From assembly GCA_963693305.1 (NCBI GenBank), contig OY855914.1, positions 26,960,472-27,024,471 of the forward strand: a stretch of DNA of 64,000 nucleotides, read 5' to 3'. The stretch comes from Meandrina meandrites (lineage: Eukaryota > Cnidaria > Anthozoa > Scleractinia > Meandrinidae). A program made the position numbers and the translations under genes. This document shows, one piece after another, positions 1 through 12,852 of the stretch; the first letter of the stretch is position 1, and each line of letters opens with the position of its first letter. Below the pieces are notes generated by a model. The model was not told the DNA's origin, ran no database searches, and saw only the letters and a list, made by a program, of their open reading frames with translations.

Positions 1-160
1 CGGGAAAAACAAACTTCATGCTTAATCTCTCTAATGCAAAGTGACGTAGGGGAATTGCTGCTTGATTTCGTCCAGAATGATCTCTAAAATAACCTATAGT
101 CCATAAACAGTTGAAAACAAAGAAAAATTTATATTATATTATTCTCTTGGTTTCTTGTAG

Positions 161-1520
161 GCCCTGGAAGCAAAAAGAAATGAACATCGAAGGTAAAAAT
201 AACCTTTCTCCAGTTAATTACGGAGTAGATCAAAATCTACTCTTACTAGCTTAAAGCTACTTCGGCTAACACCACTCCACTCCACTCCACTCCACTCCGC
301 TCCACTCCACTCCTTTCCACTCCACTCCACTCCATTTATTACAGCAATTTTTTCTTTGAATTTCAGAGAATCGAAACAGATCGACAAAGATTTTAAACTT
401 GCGCGTCTTGAGGTAAACAGTCATTAAATAGTTCAGTTCAAATATTAATTGTACTTCTTTTCACGCGTGTCATCTAAATGTGGTGAATAAAAGCGAGTAG
501 TTTATTTTTCAAATGGACAGCAACAAATAGACAATTAATGTCACGGGAAAAAATGGAACACGCTAGGTTTCTACTAAAGTGTAGGTTTAAGGTAAGAAGG
601 GACTGACGCGGCAAACTGTTTCTTTTTTTTTTCTTGGAAAAAAACGTCGCTAAAATTACAAGATAAAACTTCTCATTTATAATGTTTCATTTCTTGCAGT
701 ATAAGATGGTAATGAATGAAAGGCAAAAGTAAGTATATCGGTTAATTCTAAACGTGGGTATAGTAGCACGGGTCGGGCCAGTGGAGCTGTCATATGACGT
801 CTCCACAGCCTTGCTGTAAGCATGGTAGCAATAAGAAGTGAAACTTTTGGCTAGTTTTATGCAAGTACTTCTCGGAACAGAAACATTGTCGTCTTAGAAC
901 CTGGCCCCTAAATCCAATTTTCTTTTTGCAAATTATATTATTGTTAATCAAGCTTGCCAATCACAGACCGTCATACGTCATATTACGTTATGGCGTCACA
1001 AAAATATCGCTTTAATTTTTTAATTTTAGATCCATAACTACACTAATCCTTGTCGTAATTTCTCACTTCTTCAGCGAGACTGATCATGTCAAGAAGCAAA
1101 TCGCTGACCTTCAGACCAAAACAGATGCCCAAGTAAGTAGATACAGAAAATAGAGGATGTTTTGATCTTTGTTTTGGTCAAATAACACCAACTTGACGAA
1201 ATATCCAGTTACATGTAAAATCAGAAAACTTTGTAGCGTTATTTTCGCATAATACACTGTCACAGGTTTCATGTCTTAATTTAGTGACGCCACAGGCCCC
1301 ACTGAGTGACTTGGTTAATAACTAAAAACGTGGAACCGGCGCATAGACCAGTGTAATGATGACTTTTGTTACCATTACAGCTGAATAACTTTCTGACAGG
1401 AAAAATATAATAATTGAGATTTATTTTACCTTTTTCCTTCACCAGATTTTAACGAAAAAGAAGACCCCAGGAGTGTTAAGTCATAGAAGACATTTCAGCC
1501 GGTTATTTCGGCGCCATTAA
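161..1520 (+). CDS. C-terminal exons of an unidentified coiled-coil protein (5' end outside window)
   Basis: Five short exons join in one frame: 161-192, 367-412, 700-728, 1075-1132 and 1446-1520, each with an AG acceptor and a GT donor (GTAAAA, GTAAAC, GTAAGT, GTAAGT). Phases run 2, 0, 2, 0, so the chain is self-consistent. The joined product is about 79 aa, rich in Lys, Arg, Glu and Gln, for example ALEAKRNEHRRESKQ and VKKQIADLQTKTDAQ, which reads as a coiled coil. It ends in a very basic tail, SRLFRRH, before TAA. An AATAAA at 1584-1589 supports a 3' end. I do not recognise the family; only the last part of the gene lies in the window, so the domain content upstream is unknown. Confidence 0.6.
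271..334. repeat. (ACTCC)n pentanucleotide microsatellite
   Basis: About twelve copies of ACTCC with a few substitutions, inside the intron between the 161-192 and 367-412 exons. Confidence 0.9.
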
Positions 1521-2143
1521 GGAATGGAACAAATTGTAAATTGTCAATGTATTTTTCTTCCTGATTTTGATAATGTAACAAACAATAAAAGCACTTCAGT
1601 TACTCGTTGTTTCCTGGATTTCATTTCTCATATATTTAAACTGACTCTTTTGCTGATATGTTTTCTCGTAAAGTATTCATCCCGGGACAATTTTAAAAGT
1701 TAAAGTATATACTTAATTGTAACATCCTATTTGCCTGGCAAAAGTTAGCAAAAATATTCAAACGTACTTATAGAATACAACTCCCCAGGTTGCCATCCTT
1801 CTGGTCATGATAGCTCCCTCTGGGTACGAAACCAAACATGATAAAACAGCGCATGCCGTATTAGAACTCCCCAAAGTCTGGAACGCAAGTTCTTTAAGGG
1901 CTGTTTATATATTTAGACAGCGTAAAGACGAAGAATGTAACCATTTCAGTCTGCTGTCCACGCCAGGATGGGCTCAAGGCGAGAGACTGGAACGAGTATC
2001 GAGCTTCCGACGGTAACCTGGGTTCTAGTATTGTTACTTAGAAACGAGACACATACAAAATGGCGGACAACACATAGACTTTTTGCCCTGTTCATACCGA
2101 ATCAGGTTTCTATCGTTTGAATTTGACCGTTAAGAAAACGGAA
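1521..2143. other. Intergenic spacer between coiled-coil gene and LRGUK
   Basis: About 620 bp. It holds the polyadenylation signal of the upstream gene and presumably the promoter and 5' UTR of the LRGUK-like gene. A 69-codon open frame at 1807-2016 has no splice partners and looks like chance. No clear TATA box was found. Confidence 0.4.
1584..1589 (+). terminator. Polyadenylation signal of the coiled-coil gene
   Basis: AATAAA lies 64 nt after the TAA of the upstream gene and is followed by a GT/T-rich stretch, as expected for a cleavage site. Confidence 0.5.
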
Positions 2144-5100
2144 ATGAGCGCAAAAGGTGGTAACAGCACTGGGAATGCCGCAAATGTAGAAAATGTTGTA
2201 GAAACTTCACCTGAATCCGCGAAGATTGAAATGACAGATACTGCCAACATCGAAGCACTTCAAGATGAAAATCTCAATGTTGTTAAATCAGAAACTGAGG
2301 GAGAAATGAATCGTCTTGAAAATCAGAGTTTGGAGGAAGAAGAAATGGGTGATGAGGTAAATTTGGCTCGCATAGTTAGATTAGTCAACGTAAAACTATA
2401 AGTGGAAACTATCATAAGCTGAAGTCTTTCAATGAAAGTGGTCATCGCCGATGTTTATGCGAAACATTTTGATTATGTAGAGTTAAGTATTAAGTCAGAT
2501 TAGTCCACTACTATAAAAGAATATATCCATTTATAGTTCAACTTATTCGGGCCTTGTAGATCACAACACAACTTTATTAACATTAAAGTTCATTGCACAG
2601 CTCAACATTAATTGCAGTATGTTTTTGGAGTATTGCTTTGGATTTCAAGAATTTTCAAGAATTGTTTACACTTTTTTGTGAATATTTTTGTCAGGAGGCA
2701 GAGGAGTTTGAAGATATGATAGCGGACGGATTATCACAGTTAGGAAGATCTGCTGATGGAACACTTCAAGTTTATCTCAACCTTTTCTTGGCGGTACAGT
2801 ATAAAGTCTTTATTCAATTGCAAAATAAAGTGCTTTAAGTCAGCTTGCATAATGCATATTGCACATTAGAGTGCACATTAGAGTGCAGTGAAACTTTCTC
2901 TCAAAATCGACCAAAATTAGAATTAAAAATTTTCTTTCAAATTCGGGAGATTGGTGACCCATAGGGGAGAACATTAAAATTTGTTTTGTATCTGGGAGAC
3001 TCCTGGATGGTCTGGGAGAGTTGGCATGCATATTATTATTATTTTATTTTTTGTAGGGTTGTGATCTGACAGATATTACATGCTTACAAGAGTACATCCA
3101 CTTGCAAACAGTAGTTATTTCTCACAATTCACTCACAGGTGTGTGAAACTCATTAGATTTTGTTTCACTTGCATTCCTTGATTTCTGTTTTCCCCTGGAA
3201 GTAAGGTCAACTATAAGATATCATTGTCTCTGTCCACAGATTTAAGTCCACTGGGTTGTATGCCTTATCTGGTGTCACTTGACGTGTCACACAATGAACT
3301 CACTACTGTCTTAGACTTTAAGCCTCCACTTGGTCTGAGGGTAAGACATTCAAATACAAAAGGTCAACATTGTTAACGTTTGCAGTGCATAGGAGTCAAC
3401 ATGATCTTTGGTTATCATAATAATATTTATTCTCTCATAGTTTATAATCATTATTGCTAACTAACATTGATTATTTTTGTTTTTGTTTTTTTGCAGGAAG
3501 TAATAATGTCTTACAATAAGATAGAAACCCTTCCAGATCTCTCAGCTCATCAATCCTTGACAAGCCTAACGTTGGATTGTATCCTTATTGAAAAAAGAAA
3601 AACAAAAACAAACAAACAAACAAACAAACATGCATTTTGAAGGCTTCTGAAAGATACTTTTTTTGGTTTTTGTAGCATGAAGCAGTACTTAACAACCATA
3701 CTAGGTACAATCCCCTAAATTGGATGTTAGTCCAAACAGTCCCCTGCCTTCCCCACCCCCAGCACCACCACTACTGCCCTTACTAAGTTAAGGCGGTCCC
3801 TAGCTTATAAGGCTCTTTGTCTTAGATTTTTTGAATGTACATGTAGTTAGGGATCAGTGCATGATTGTGGGTTAAATGCATGGCAGCCTGGTGAGCAAAG
3901 GCTTTAATAAAGACTTTACCTTCATTGTCAATTTTTCCCTTAATTTTTCATTTTACAGATAATAGTATCTCCGAAATACAGGGTTTAACTAGCTGTCACC
4001 GGCTATCTCACCTGAGCTTAATGAACAACAAGATTTCCAGAATAACTAACCTGGATAATCTGCCTCTGACGTCACTGAACCTGGTTAGTTTAATATCGCT
4101 TAGACTATGACAATGAACCATTGGACTAGAAGATCATTATGCAAATTTATTTTCTTCAATAATGATGTGATTTATTTTTGTCTCACTCGGCAATTTTTGG
4201 ATTTATCATTTCTCTCTAGAGTAACAACAACATTAAGAAAATTGAAAATCTGGAAACTCTGAAATATCTAGAGGTAAGTAAATACTATCCAATAAAGTAA
4301 TGCTCTTGATGTTTATTGTTGTGAAATTATTGTTTGTGCTGTCATCAGTACAACATGCGTAATGATGATGATGACAAGTTGTCTTAATCCAGAAGTCTCT
4401 TTTGTTTTTCAGATAATTAATTTGTCTCGGAACAGTATTCGCAGCATGAAAGGTCTCCAGAACCACAATTTACTACAAGAAATTGACCTTGAAGAAAATC
4501 AGGTCTGTACATAGCTTTCAACCAGTCAAACAGCTGTAAATGTATTGAGAGGTTCTAGTTATCAAGGTTCAAGTTGTCACAATTCAAGTGTAATTGTGTG
4601 CCAAAAAACTCAAATAATCTATTTAACTAGCGTGACATTTTTTTTTTTTACCTTGTCTTTCTTCACAGATAATTGATATCGCAGAAGTTAGGTACATCCG
4701 AGAACTGGGTTTACTGCGGAACCTTAACTTGCTTGGAAATCCAATACAGGTGGATTAAACTATGCTCGATTTTTTTATAGTTGCAAAGGTTTGCAAACTA
4801 CACATAGTGCATGCCTTTTAGTTCATAGACTAGCTTGTAGCTTACTTACTGTACTGCTTAGTACATACAACTTTTCTGTAGTTGAGTTGATTCGCTATAT
4901 TCTTTTAATCTAGTTCCTTATTTTGTTGTCCAGGGCATGCCAGACTACAGACTTTCCTTGTTGTTCAGAATACAAAGTCTGACGGAACTAGATCGCTCCA
5001 AAGTGTCTGTTGAGGAAAAGGTAAAAAACTCACCCTAACAAAAAATTATTTTCTATCATTACCTGAACCACGGAAACTAGTTCAGCAGAATTTTGAATAC

Positions 5101-8100
5101 TTCCAGTTATACTCATGGTTCGGAATTGACTAGATACTGTGGATGATATTATAGATTGCAGTTGTCCCCATTTGTCTTGCTTGTTGAAACACGAAGCATC
5201 GGTGAATCTAATTAAGCCTCGTATTGCCCAACCTTAAAGGAACGTTCCTTTTTCTTCTTTTTCCTCCCGCCACGAGAAAAATGAACTCCTGATGGCAGGT
5301 TACGTAGTACAATGTTGCCCATTTTTTGTTTTCCAGTGAAAACCTAGCCTGTGGATTCAAATCGCAGGATTAAAAACTGGTTTTAGACTTAAGTTTCTTG
5401 TCGATGTTGAAGATCTTTTATTGACTTAACAGGTTGCAGCTATAAACATGTTCAATCCCCCGGCAGAGGTTATTGCAGCACGTGATCACATGTTTCATGT
5501 GACAAAGTCACTTCTCCAGCCGACTAGAATTCACGATAGGTAAGGCTTGCTAAGTATAAACCGTTTATTACTGGAAACTTCAATAAAATTTGGTCAGTCG
5601 GAATTCCATCTTATAAAGGACTGATTGAGCCAAATAGAGTAATCGGGAATTTCGGAAGAAAGTCGGATCACTTCGGGTGCTCTTTACGAACATGTACCGA
5701 GTATTTTACGGGTAGGATTACAGGCAGTAACTTCAGTGACTTCAATTATGCATCAGTCAATTGAAACTCCGGCCCCCCAACCCCCGGGACTTAGCGGGGA
5801 ATTTAACACTTACCAAGTGTTAAAAAACGGCTTGTTTCCCCGCTCCTAGGGCCAAGACGTCTGTTAAAAGCCCCGCTACATCCGAACCAAATGGAGAAAT
5901 ACAGTCGACTGACTGAATGAATGAATGAATGAATGAATGAATGAATGAATGAATGAATGAATGAATGAATGAATGAATGAATGAATGAATGAATGAATGA
6001 ATGAATGAATGAATGAATGAATGAATGAATGAATGAATGAATGAATGAATGAATGAATGAATGAATGAATGAATGAATGAATGAATGAATGAATGAATGA
6101 ATGAATGAATGAATGAATGAATGAATGAATGAATGAATGAATGAATGAATGAATGAATGAATGAATGAATGAATGACAAACTTTATTATTATAAAACGTC
6201 AAAATGATAAACATATCTAATATCTAATATATACTGTTTTACGTGTTTGCCGTGCTCCCGATAACTCCAATCTTCAAGGGAAAATGAAAACGGTTCGAGT
6301 TATCGGGAGTTGAGACTGAGCAATAAAAAATAACGAGAAACTGGTGTTTTACTATTCATACAGTCTGTATTTTCAGTTAATAAAATTTGATTATAGTATA
6401 AAGAGGTCGAGTGAAAATGGAACAATGTATTTTTAAAATTAGCCGTTTATATTGCAACGTAACGTAACGTGAAACAAAGCAGAGCAGCAGAATAGTCAGA
6501 ATAAGTACGCCCTTTGAAAGAATCGTTATCAACCTCCACAAACAAACTGAACGTCTGCAGCACGTCAACAGCGTGGCACAGTCCCAGGGGCACAGTTCAT
6601 ATTTTGAGTAGCGCTTCGGAGGCCGGTTTGACTCGTGACTCGTTTTCATTTGAAGATAAAATCAATTTTTTGGACTATAGTACACTGCTTGTTTTGACTT
6701 GGCACGTATTGACAGACATGGTTCGAGTTATCGAGGGTAAAATTATATAGAAAATGACCTGAAGGCAAACGAAAATTGGTTCGAGTTAGCAGGAGGTTCG
6801 AGTTGCCGAGGGTAAAATTACAGAAAATGTATGACGGAAATCCAGGGGAAATCGATTTTGGTTCGAGTTAGCGCGAGGTTCGAGTTATCGGAAGTCGACT
6901 GTAACTTAAATCGATATCGTTGGTCTATTTGAAATTCACCTGTTTTCGTTTCTATCATTAAAAGCTCCAGCCTCTTAAGCTGCAATTTCCATGTGCAGCA
7001 AAAGCTGGCCTTCAATATGCCGATTTTACTTTTATTAGATGCAGAAGTCCACCTTTATTTTGATGTTAAAGTTCTGTTAAATCACCGCTCCACGGCCCCG
7101 GTCTACTGACAATTTGTTAAATCCACCGCCCATCGGGGCCAACGCACCGTTAAAAGTGCGTTAAATCCCGGCTTTGGACGCGTTAAATCCCCGCCAAGTC
7201 CCGGGGGTCGGGGGGCCGGGGTTTCAATTGACTGATGCATTAACTAATCGGATTATACAACTCGTAAACTAGTTACGATGCTAAGCCCGGAAGTTCAGTC
7301 TACTTTGCTTTGGTTTTGCGCCTGATTCGACAAGAAGACAACTTGTCTCTTGGACTAATTTACTAGCAGCGAAGCTCTACGCCAAATACGTATAATAATC
7401 CAGCTTAAAAGGAGTTTTGAAGTCACTTGAAGGCCTCCTTTATGAAGCGTTTTTACCTCATTAGTTTCCTGCCTTCTCTTTCAGCACTCTTCCAAGTGTG
7501 GACACGCCATACCCAATGTTGATCTTGTGTGGACCGCCGGGATCTGGAAAACGATATCTGGCGAGAAGACTGTGCCAGGAGTTTCCAGACTTCTTCGGCT
7601 TCGGGTAAGTTTAATGGAAGGACTAAGTTTAATCTTCCTCTCGCGCACAATTTCTATGTATGATTATGAGAGTTCTTTGTATGAAACAAAGTTAATTATC
7701 ATATTGTAATGTTCTTATCGTTATTTTTCCTCAGCGTCTGCCACACAACAAGAACACCCCGTGAGAAGGAAGAAAACCTTGAAGATTATTGTTTCGTGAC
7801 CCAAGAAGAATTTGAACAAGGCGTTGTGATGGTAAAAGTTTATAATATTTGGTTTCAAATAGCTGCTTAAACTTGTAATAACGCACAGTATTTTATCACC
7901 GTATTTAAAATGTTACCCAAGACGGAGAAACAGCTGTCCATCTTAGCGTTCTGGGTCCATAGCTAACAAACTAAACGACAAGACCAACTTTAAATCTGTT
8001 TTTATCTAACAGGGAAAATTCCTGCAGACGTGCCAACTCGCAGGGAACTGGTACGGTATCACAAGAGAGGCCGTAGAAAATGTGGCCCGTGAGGGTCTTG

Positions 8101-11100
8101 CTGCGGTCTTCCACATGGACTTAGAGGTTGGTAACCAATGCGCTTACACAGTCCTTGCGTGGTGATGTTGCTTGAGATGAACCAGCCGTTAACACTTTGA
8201 TTCAATGATTACAGGGAGTGTTGAGTTTCAAGAACACTTATTTTGAGCCCAGATATGTTTTGGTGGTTCCCGTATCAAGAGAGGTAAGATAACACATTAT
8301 TTACCAGTCGATCGAGATCTTGATGATATTAACCAACCCAACCTTAGATATTTTTTTGCCTTCTTTACAGTTGGCTTAAGTTTATAAGTGCTTGGTATTT
8401 TACTTGTGTTTTATTTTTTGTCAGATTCATGAGGCCCGTCTCCGTGAGCGTGGTGATTACGCGGAGCCTCTGTTGCTACAGTCATTAGATCGAGCTGAAT
8501 TATGTCTGAAACACAACAGACAAAACGCTGGCTTCTTTGACATGGCCATAAACAGCGGTAAGAAATAATGACTCCCATAACACACGCTAAAATTCGATAC
8601 TCTTTCCGCTCTGTTCTCGAGCAATTTGCTTTTCTTTTGCGAGGAAGGCCCGAACTGTTTAAAATTCGAGAAAATTCTATGCCCGAATAAGCGGAGATAA
8701 TCCGCAATTGCAAACTTTCTCACTCGGCTTTCGACCTCCTCTCGTATTTCTGTCTTTAATAATTCTCCTGCTTTTGTTTACTATTCTATGTTTGGCCATA
8801 TATATAATATAAAATAAAATAATTTTATTTTTTCATTGCAACAGAAGATCTCAGTGACGCCTACAAGCGGCTTAAACGTCTTATTATGGAATACCTCGGT
8901 ATGTCACCGCCGTCTACAGTGCATTCTGAACTGTTCAGCGGAAGCGTGACGTCAGTTGATACCAGCCAATCAGAGGAGACCCTGCAGCAAGGCGAAAAAT
9001 CAGGCACCAGTCAAACAACAAGTGTCACGGTCAACATGGCTGCGAGGACCTGGTCACGACGCTCTGGTTCTTCGACTATTCCCCCCAAGGGAGTTAAATT
9101 GACGCAGCAAAAGACACCAGTGGTACGTATCGGTTGTCTAGTTACCTCAAACCACATGATAAGCATATATTTTTTGATTATGAGTTATGTTACGCACTGT
9201 TACTTCAACCCCCACCCCCTCCCCCCCTCCCCCCCAACTCCTCCACGCTTTGTAAATAGCCAACTGGTCAGCCTCCTACCAGTTGGGATTTTTAACAAAT
9301 TTCTGTTCTATTTGTAATATTTGTTTGCTTATTTACAGTGTCCTCAATTAGTGCAACAGTGTTAAATACTCTGACACTTATTGCCAACGAGTCAGGCCTT
9401 CTGGAAGACCAGAAGGCCTGACGAGGCGGCAGATTATAGAGCCGTGAGAAGATTTGTATGTGCGGAAAAAATCTCACAAACGCTCCAAAATGTAGAAATG
9501 TAAGTAATGTAATGTAAGGTAGATCGTGACGACACAATGTCTGATGTTTTTAGCCAATCTGTTGAGCAGAAACTGTTCAGCACGTGCACAATTTGTCATA
9601 GTTGTGGCCAATCAGCGCGCTACTTATTTGTTCAGCACGTGCACGATGCATGATTCATGGCGTCGATACGTGATCCGCAAACTCACATGTGTGAGAAGCT
9701 AAACAACGGCCGCTACGCGATCTGCTTTTAGCCATGCATGGCGGTTGCCAAGAATCGCCTGCGTAAGGCCTAGACTGTAACGAGAGGCTCTTCCGAAAAG
9801 ATTTATTCAAGAAAATCTGCCCAGAATCAATGGAGAAACAAAGAAGATGACCTCGGATACAGGCAAAGTGAAAACTGCTCACGTTTGTTGCAGTATTGAG
9901 CTGAGTGACACTGAATCGCTGCAGAATTATTTCCCTTCGCATTGCCAGTAGATTCTTCCACTACCAAGTAAGCTTTATTGAGATTATTTGAAATTTTTAT
10001 TTCGATGAAAAGTGCGTTCTTTCGGACTGAAAAAAGATCGAACTGAAAGCATTTAGAATCTGTACGTGACCGCTTATCGAAACAATCTCCGCAGGAATTC
10101 CAAACCGCGGTATGGAAATCGCCACGAAATGTTCATTGCTCTAGTTCTACATCTTGTATTTTAAGAGCACTAAGTACTGTATATATATACTCCGTATATG
10201 TGCTTCTAAAAGCAAATAAAAAGGAAATTTATTTTATGGAGTTGTTTCAAATGACGACCAATGACGCGTATGGCGACAGGAGCTTCTAATTGCAATAGGC
10301 CGTTTGCATTATGACGTCAAACGCGCAAAGATTCCTGGTAGTTGTAGTAAAGTTCGCGCAAAATAACGACGAACAAATAACGCCGATTGTGTGTTATTTT
10401 GCTTAGGGCTCCCCGAATTGCTTTAAAAAGGTCTAAAAATGCAAATCAATATAGGCTTTCATTGGAAAGCCACCTCAGTCTATGTTTTACCGCAGGACGA
10501 AACATTACAGGCTGCTATTGTGGCTGTGTTTTCTACCTTGATATTTCGCGCAATTTTTCTTACTTTCAACGGACGCGCGCGCTGGTTAAATTTCTCCACC
10601 AAATGACGAATTCAGTTGCGCGAGCAAAGCTATTTCAAGGTTATAGAAAGTACAAAAATTGTGTACACTTTTACAATTTGACGGGAGTAACGAAAGGGAA
10701 TATTGCTCTACAGTGAATCAATGTCAAAATGTTAACATATCTTGCCCGTTTACGCGCTTGTTCAAAGGTTATTTCCATATTTCGAAGTTACTGTACATCG
10801 CGTAATTTACGCGTGATAATTTCGTTATACCATTTTCGTCGTTATTTGGCGCGAACTTTACTACAACTACCAGAAGTCTTTGCGCATTGACGTAATAATG
10901 CAAACGGCCTATTGTAGCTCGCGCCCCACGACGCGAGGTCATAATTTCAAAATAAAGTATTTCTTAGCTGGATGACCTCGAAAGTAAACATTTTATACCT
11001 GTTTCTACCGGTATATTTTATTTTAGGCCGCGAATGCCCTAAATCTTTTTGATTTTCGAACGATTTTCTTCATTGCCAGAATCAAAACAATAACAAACAC

Positions 11101-12528
11101 TCGCAGTCGACAGAGAGTCTTAAATATTAAATTTAGTAATCAATTAGTCTTGTGAAGCGGGTAGGGGGTTGGGTAAAATGCAGCCTTTATTTGTGTTACT
11201 ATATATGAAGTAAACAAAGGTTATATATTTTCCGAGTTTCAGTGGCTCACAGCCACTTTGATTTAAGGTCTATTGGACTTGAAAACAGCTGACACCTTTC
11301 CAAAATAGCGGCATAGAACTGCAATGGCTCGCAACCCTCAAATTACATGGATTTCACAAGGTTTCTCACTACTTTAGTATCATTTTAGAACTCCTTCATT
11401 AGGCCTTCACCAAATCGCATCAGTTTATTCCACAAACATTCCGCAACGAATACATGCAATGTACATTGATCACACCCACATCATAAAGTGTACTTTTAGT
11501 CAAACATTTACAATAAATTTATTATCCTCACAACCCTTCTCTCTTGTTGTACTCGTTGGCACTTCTACCGATAGGTACCACTAGTTAAATGAAGTGATTT
11601 ATTTATTTTATTTATTTATTTCGCGTTTAATTAAAAAAACGTCATGTAAAGAACTACCGTTCTGTTAAAGGGGCTTATGCCACTAATTTCAGAATAGTTT
11701 AGACCAAAAATCCGCAAAATCCCCGTGACGTAGCCCCTTTAAGTCACGGGTCAAGCGGCTCACGGATTCGGATCTCGGGAATAACGCAAAGAATATCACA
11801 AATGATCTTGTCGGGGTTCGAATCCAAACGTCTCAAAACGGAGTTTGATTCGCTAAAGATTAGGCCACGTTACCTGCCTGAATTATTCTGTGATCTCTTC
11901 TAGGAAATTTTATCATTGGAGCGTCGACAAACAAAAGCTAAGGCAGCAGTGGCAGGAGTTCATCAGATTTCATTGGAGCAGTTTATTATCTCAAGGTATC
12001 TACAATAAGGCAGTACAGCTGTTGAATTTAGTTGAATCAATAAGGATTGTATGCTTGGTCCCTTCATATGCCATGCGATAGGTTCTGATACGTTCAGCTG
12101 TTATTTGTCCGTCAATAGTCCTATTCTATTCTTTACACAGACAAGCCGTCTCGGCTAGTTTTCAGCCCTCCTCGACGCAGTACTCCCTAGACATCAAACG
12201 TCCGTCCTCAGTCCCTCTCAACTTTAACCCTTCACTGGCATCCATGGTCGCCAACGCTAGTAGTCAAAACGAGGCCAGAGATGCGGGCCTGGAATCGAAC
12301 ATCTCTGAGTCCGAGGAGGATCGAGAATCAGCTTCATCTATCGTGTCATCTGCGCGTGCGTATTCCAACGGTGAGGGCCAGTCTCCAAGAGACTCGGACG
12401 ACGAAGAGGAGGAAGACTCGAGAGATTTGCTTGACTTTGTCCCAGCCGAGACGTTTGACTCGCAAGGAACTGGTTCGGTTCCATTTTCAGGAGTTTTTGG
12501 CCAAGTGGAAATTGCCAATTCTGTTTAA
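2144..12528 (+). CDS. LRGUK: LRGUK-like protein: leucine-rich repeats plus guanylate kinase-like domain
   Basis: Nineteen exons chain in frame: 2144-2356, 2695-2793, 3057-3138, 3240-3340, 3497-3578, 3959-4083, 4220-4273, 4413-4502, 4669-4749, 4934-5020, 5433-5539, 7485-7604, 7735-7831, 8013-8126, 8215-8283, 8425-8557, 8845-9122, 11904-11995, 12141-12528, giving about 803 aa (mammalian LRGUK is about 825). The acidic N-terminus is followed by LRRs at roughly 105-310 (LSHLSLMNNKISRI, INLSRNSIRSMKGL) and a guanylate kinase-like domain at roughly 380-570. That domain has a P-loop, GPPGSGKR, then CHTTRTPREKEENLEDYCFV and FEPRYVLVVP, in the order known for LRGUK. The C-terminus is Ser/Glu-rich. LRGUK acts in sperm head shaping and axoneme growth in mammals; a similar ciliary role here is inference. 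The start is the first ATG in frame (2144). Whether it has kinase activity cannot be told. Confidence 0.9.
3596..3630. repeat. (AAAC)n short tandem repeat
   Basis: Several AAAC copies just after an LRGUK exon, inside intron 5. Confidence 0.7.
5902..6901. mobile_element. Nested pogo/Tc1-like MITE with TA duplication
   Basis: CAGTCGACT at 5902 and its inverse at 6893-6901 are each flanked by TA. Near the right end the motif GTTCGAGTTA with CGAGG and GGTAAAAT occurs several times (about 6725-6890), the style of subterminal repeats seen in pogo-like elements. The left TIR matches for only 9 bp before running into the GAAT microsatellite, so the left boundary is less sure. Confidence 0.45.
5913..6176. 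repeat. (GAAT)n tetranucleotide microsatellite, about 65 units
   Basis: A near-perfect run of GAAT units about 260 bp long inside the nested transposon in LRGUK intron 11. It produces long Ser-Phe-Ile-His repeat frames on the minus strand, which are artefacts and not genes. Confidence 0.97.
9391..9422. repeat. Perfect 14-bp hairpin in LRGUK intron 17
   Basis: GTCAGGCCTTCTGG and its exact inverse flank an AAGA loop. The hairpin is flanked by CGAG on both sides (minus one shared base). No element family recognised. Confidence 0.6.
10293..10914. mobile_element. Terminal-inverted-repeat MITE, about 620 bp
   Basis: CAATAGGCCGTTTGCATTAT at 10293 recurs inverted, ending at 10914. The similarity extends about 80 bp inward, including TAGTTGTAGTAAAGTTCGCG and AATAACGACG. 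There is no transposase. It lies in LRGUK intron 17. No clean target duplication could be read, so the superfamily is left open. Confidence 0.7.
11665..11742. mobile_element. Short TTAA-ended MITE (copy D of the AAGGGGC family)
   Basis: Begins TTAAAGGGGCTTATG and ends with GTAGCCCCTTTAA. The interior matches, inverted, the first part of the longer copies at 34518-34909 and 52163-52562 (TTTGGTCTAAAC, TCTGAAATTAGTGG). It looks like a deletion derivative. In LRGUK intron 17. Confidence 0.65.
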
Positions 12529-12846
12529 AATGTGATGTCGTTCATTTGACAAGATTTTAAACAGCTAAACTCAGTAAAATATGAAAGATGTATCATTCGT
12601 GCGGGCCGTTTCAGCGAATTGAAATTCATTTAAAGCTATGGCTTTTGTCATCGTTGCAGAGCTGCGAGCTGATTTAATTGAATACGCAACTCAGTTTATC
12701 TTGTATGTAGATCTGTTTTATATCCATGTAAATAGTTATTAAAGAAAGCAAAGTATTTGTTGCGAGTCGTTCTTCTATCGGTTACCCATTTTTCATAATC
12801 CTAAGGCATAGCTCGCACAGTTGTGGTTGTTTGTTTGGGTGTTGTA

Positions 12847-12852
12847 AATAAA
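12847..12852 (+). terminator. Polyadenylation signal, LRGUK
   Basis: AATAAA about 320 nt after the stop. An ATTAAA also occurs near 12738 and could be used instead. Confidence 0.5.

Larger units (their letters stand above)
5749..7239. mobile_element. Non-autonomous DNA transposon with long TIRs and TTA target duplication (PIF/Harbinger-like)
   Basis: The left end (TGCATCAGTCAATTGAAAC) recurs inverted at the right end, followed on both sides by a GGCCCCCC and CCCGGGACTT block. Both ends are flanked by TTA (5746-5748 and 7240-7242), the target duplication typical of PIF/Harbinger. The element is about 1.49 kb, has no transposase ORF and sits in LRGUK intron 11. A second element and a large microsatellite lie inside it. 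The superfamily call rests only on the 3-bp duplication. Confidence 0.7.

Noticed and set aside
5820..6214. Two minus-strand frames encoding Ser-Phe-Ile-His repeats
   Set aside because: They are translations of the GAAT microsatellite inside a transposon; any frame of a stop-free 4-bp repeat stays open.
9339..9421. Possible extra LRGUK exon after TTTACAG at 9338
   Set aside because: In the phase left by the 9122 donor it hits TAA after eight codons; the 11904 exon joins cleanly and continues the Ser/Glu-rich tail.
11806..11830. tRNA-like B box (GGGGTTCGAATCC)
   Set aside because: No matching A box, acceptor stem or cloverleaf around it. At most a tRNA-derived SINE scrap.
12264..12535. Minus-strand and +2 frames overlapping the last LRGUK exon
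   Set aside because: Shadows; only the frame of 12141-12528 continues the LRGUK chain at the right phase.
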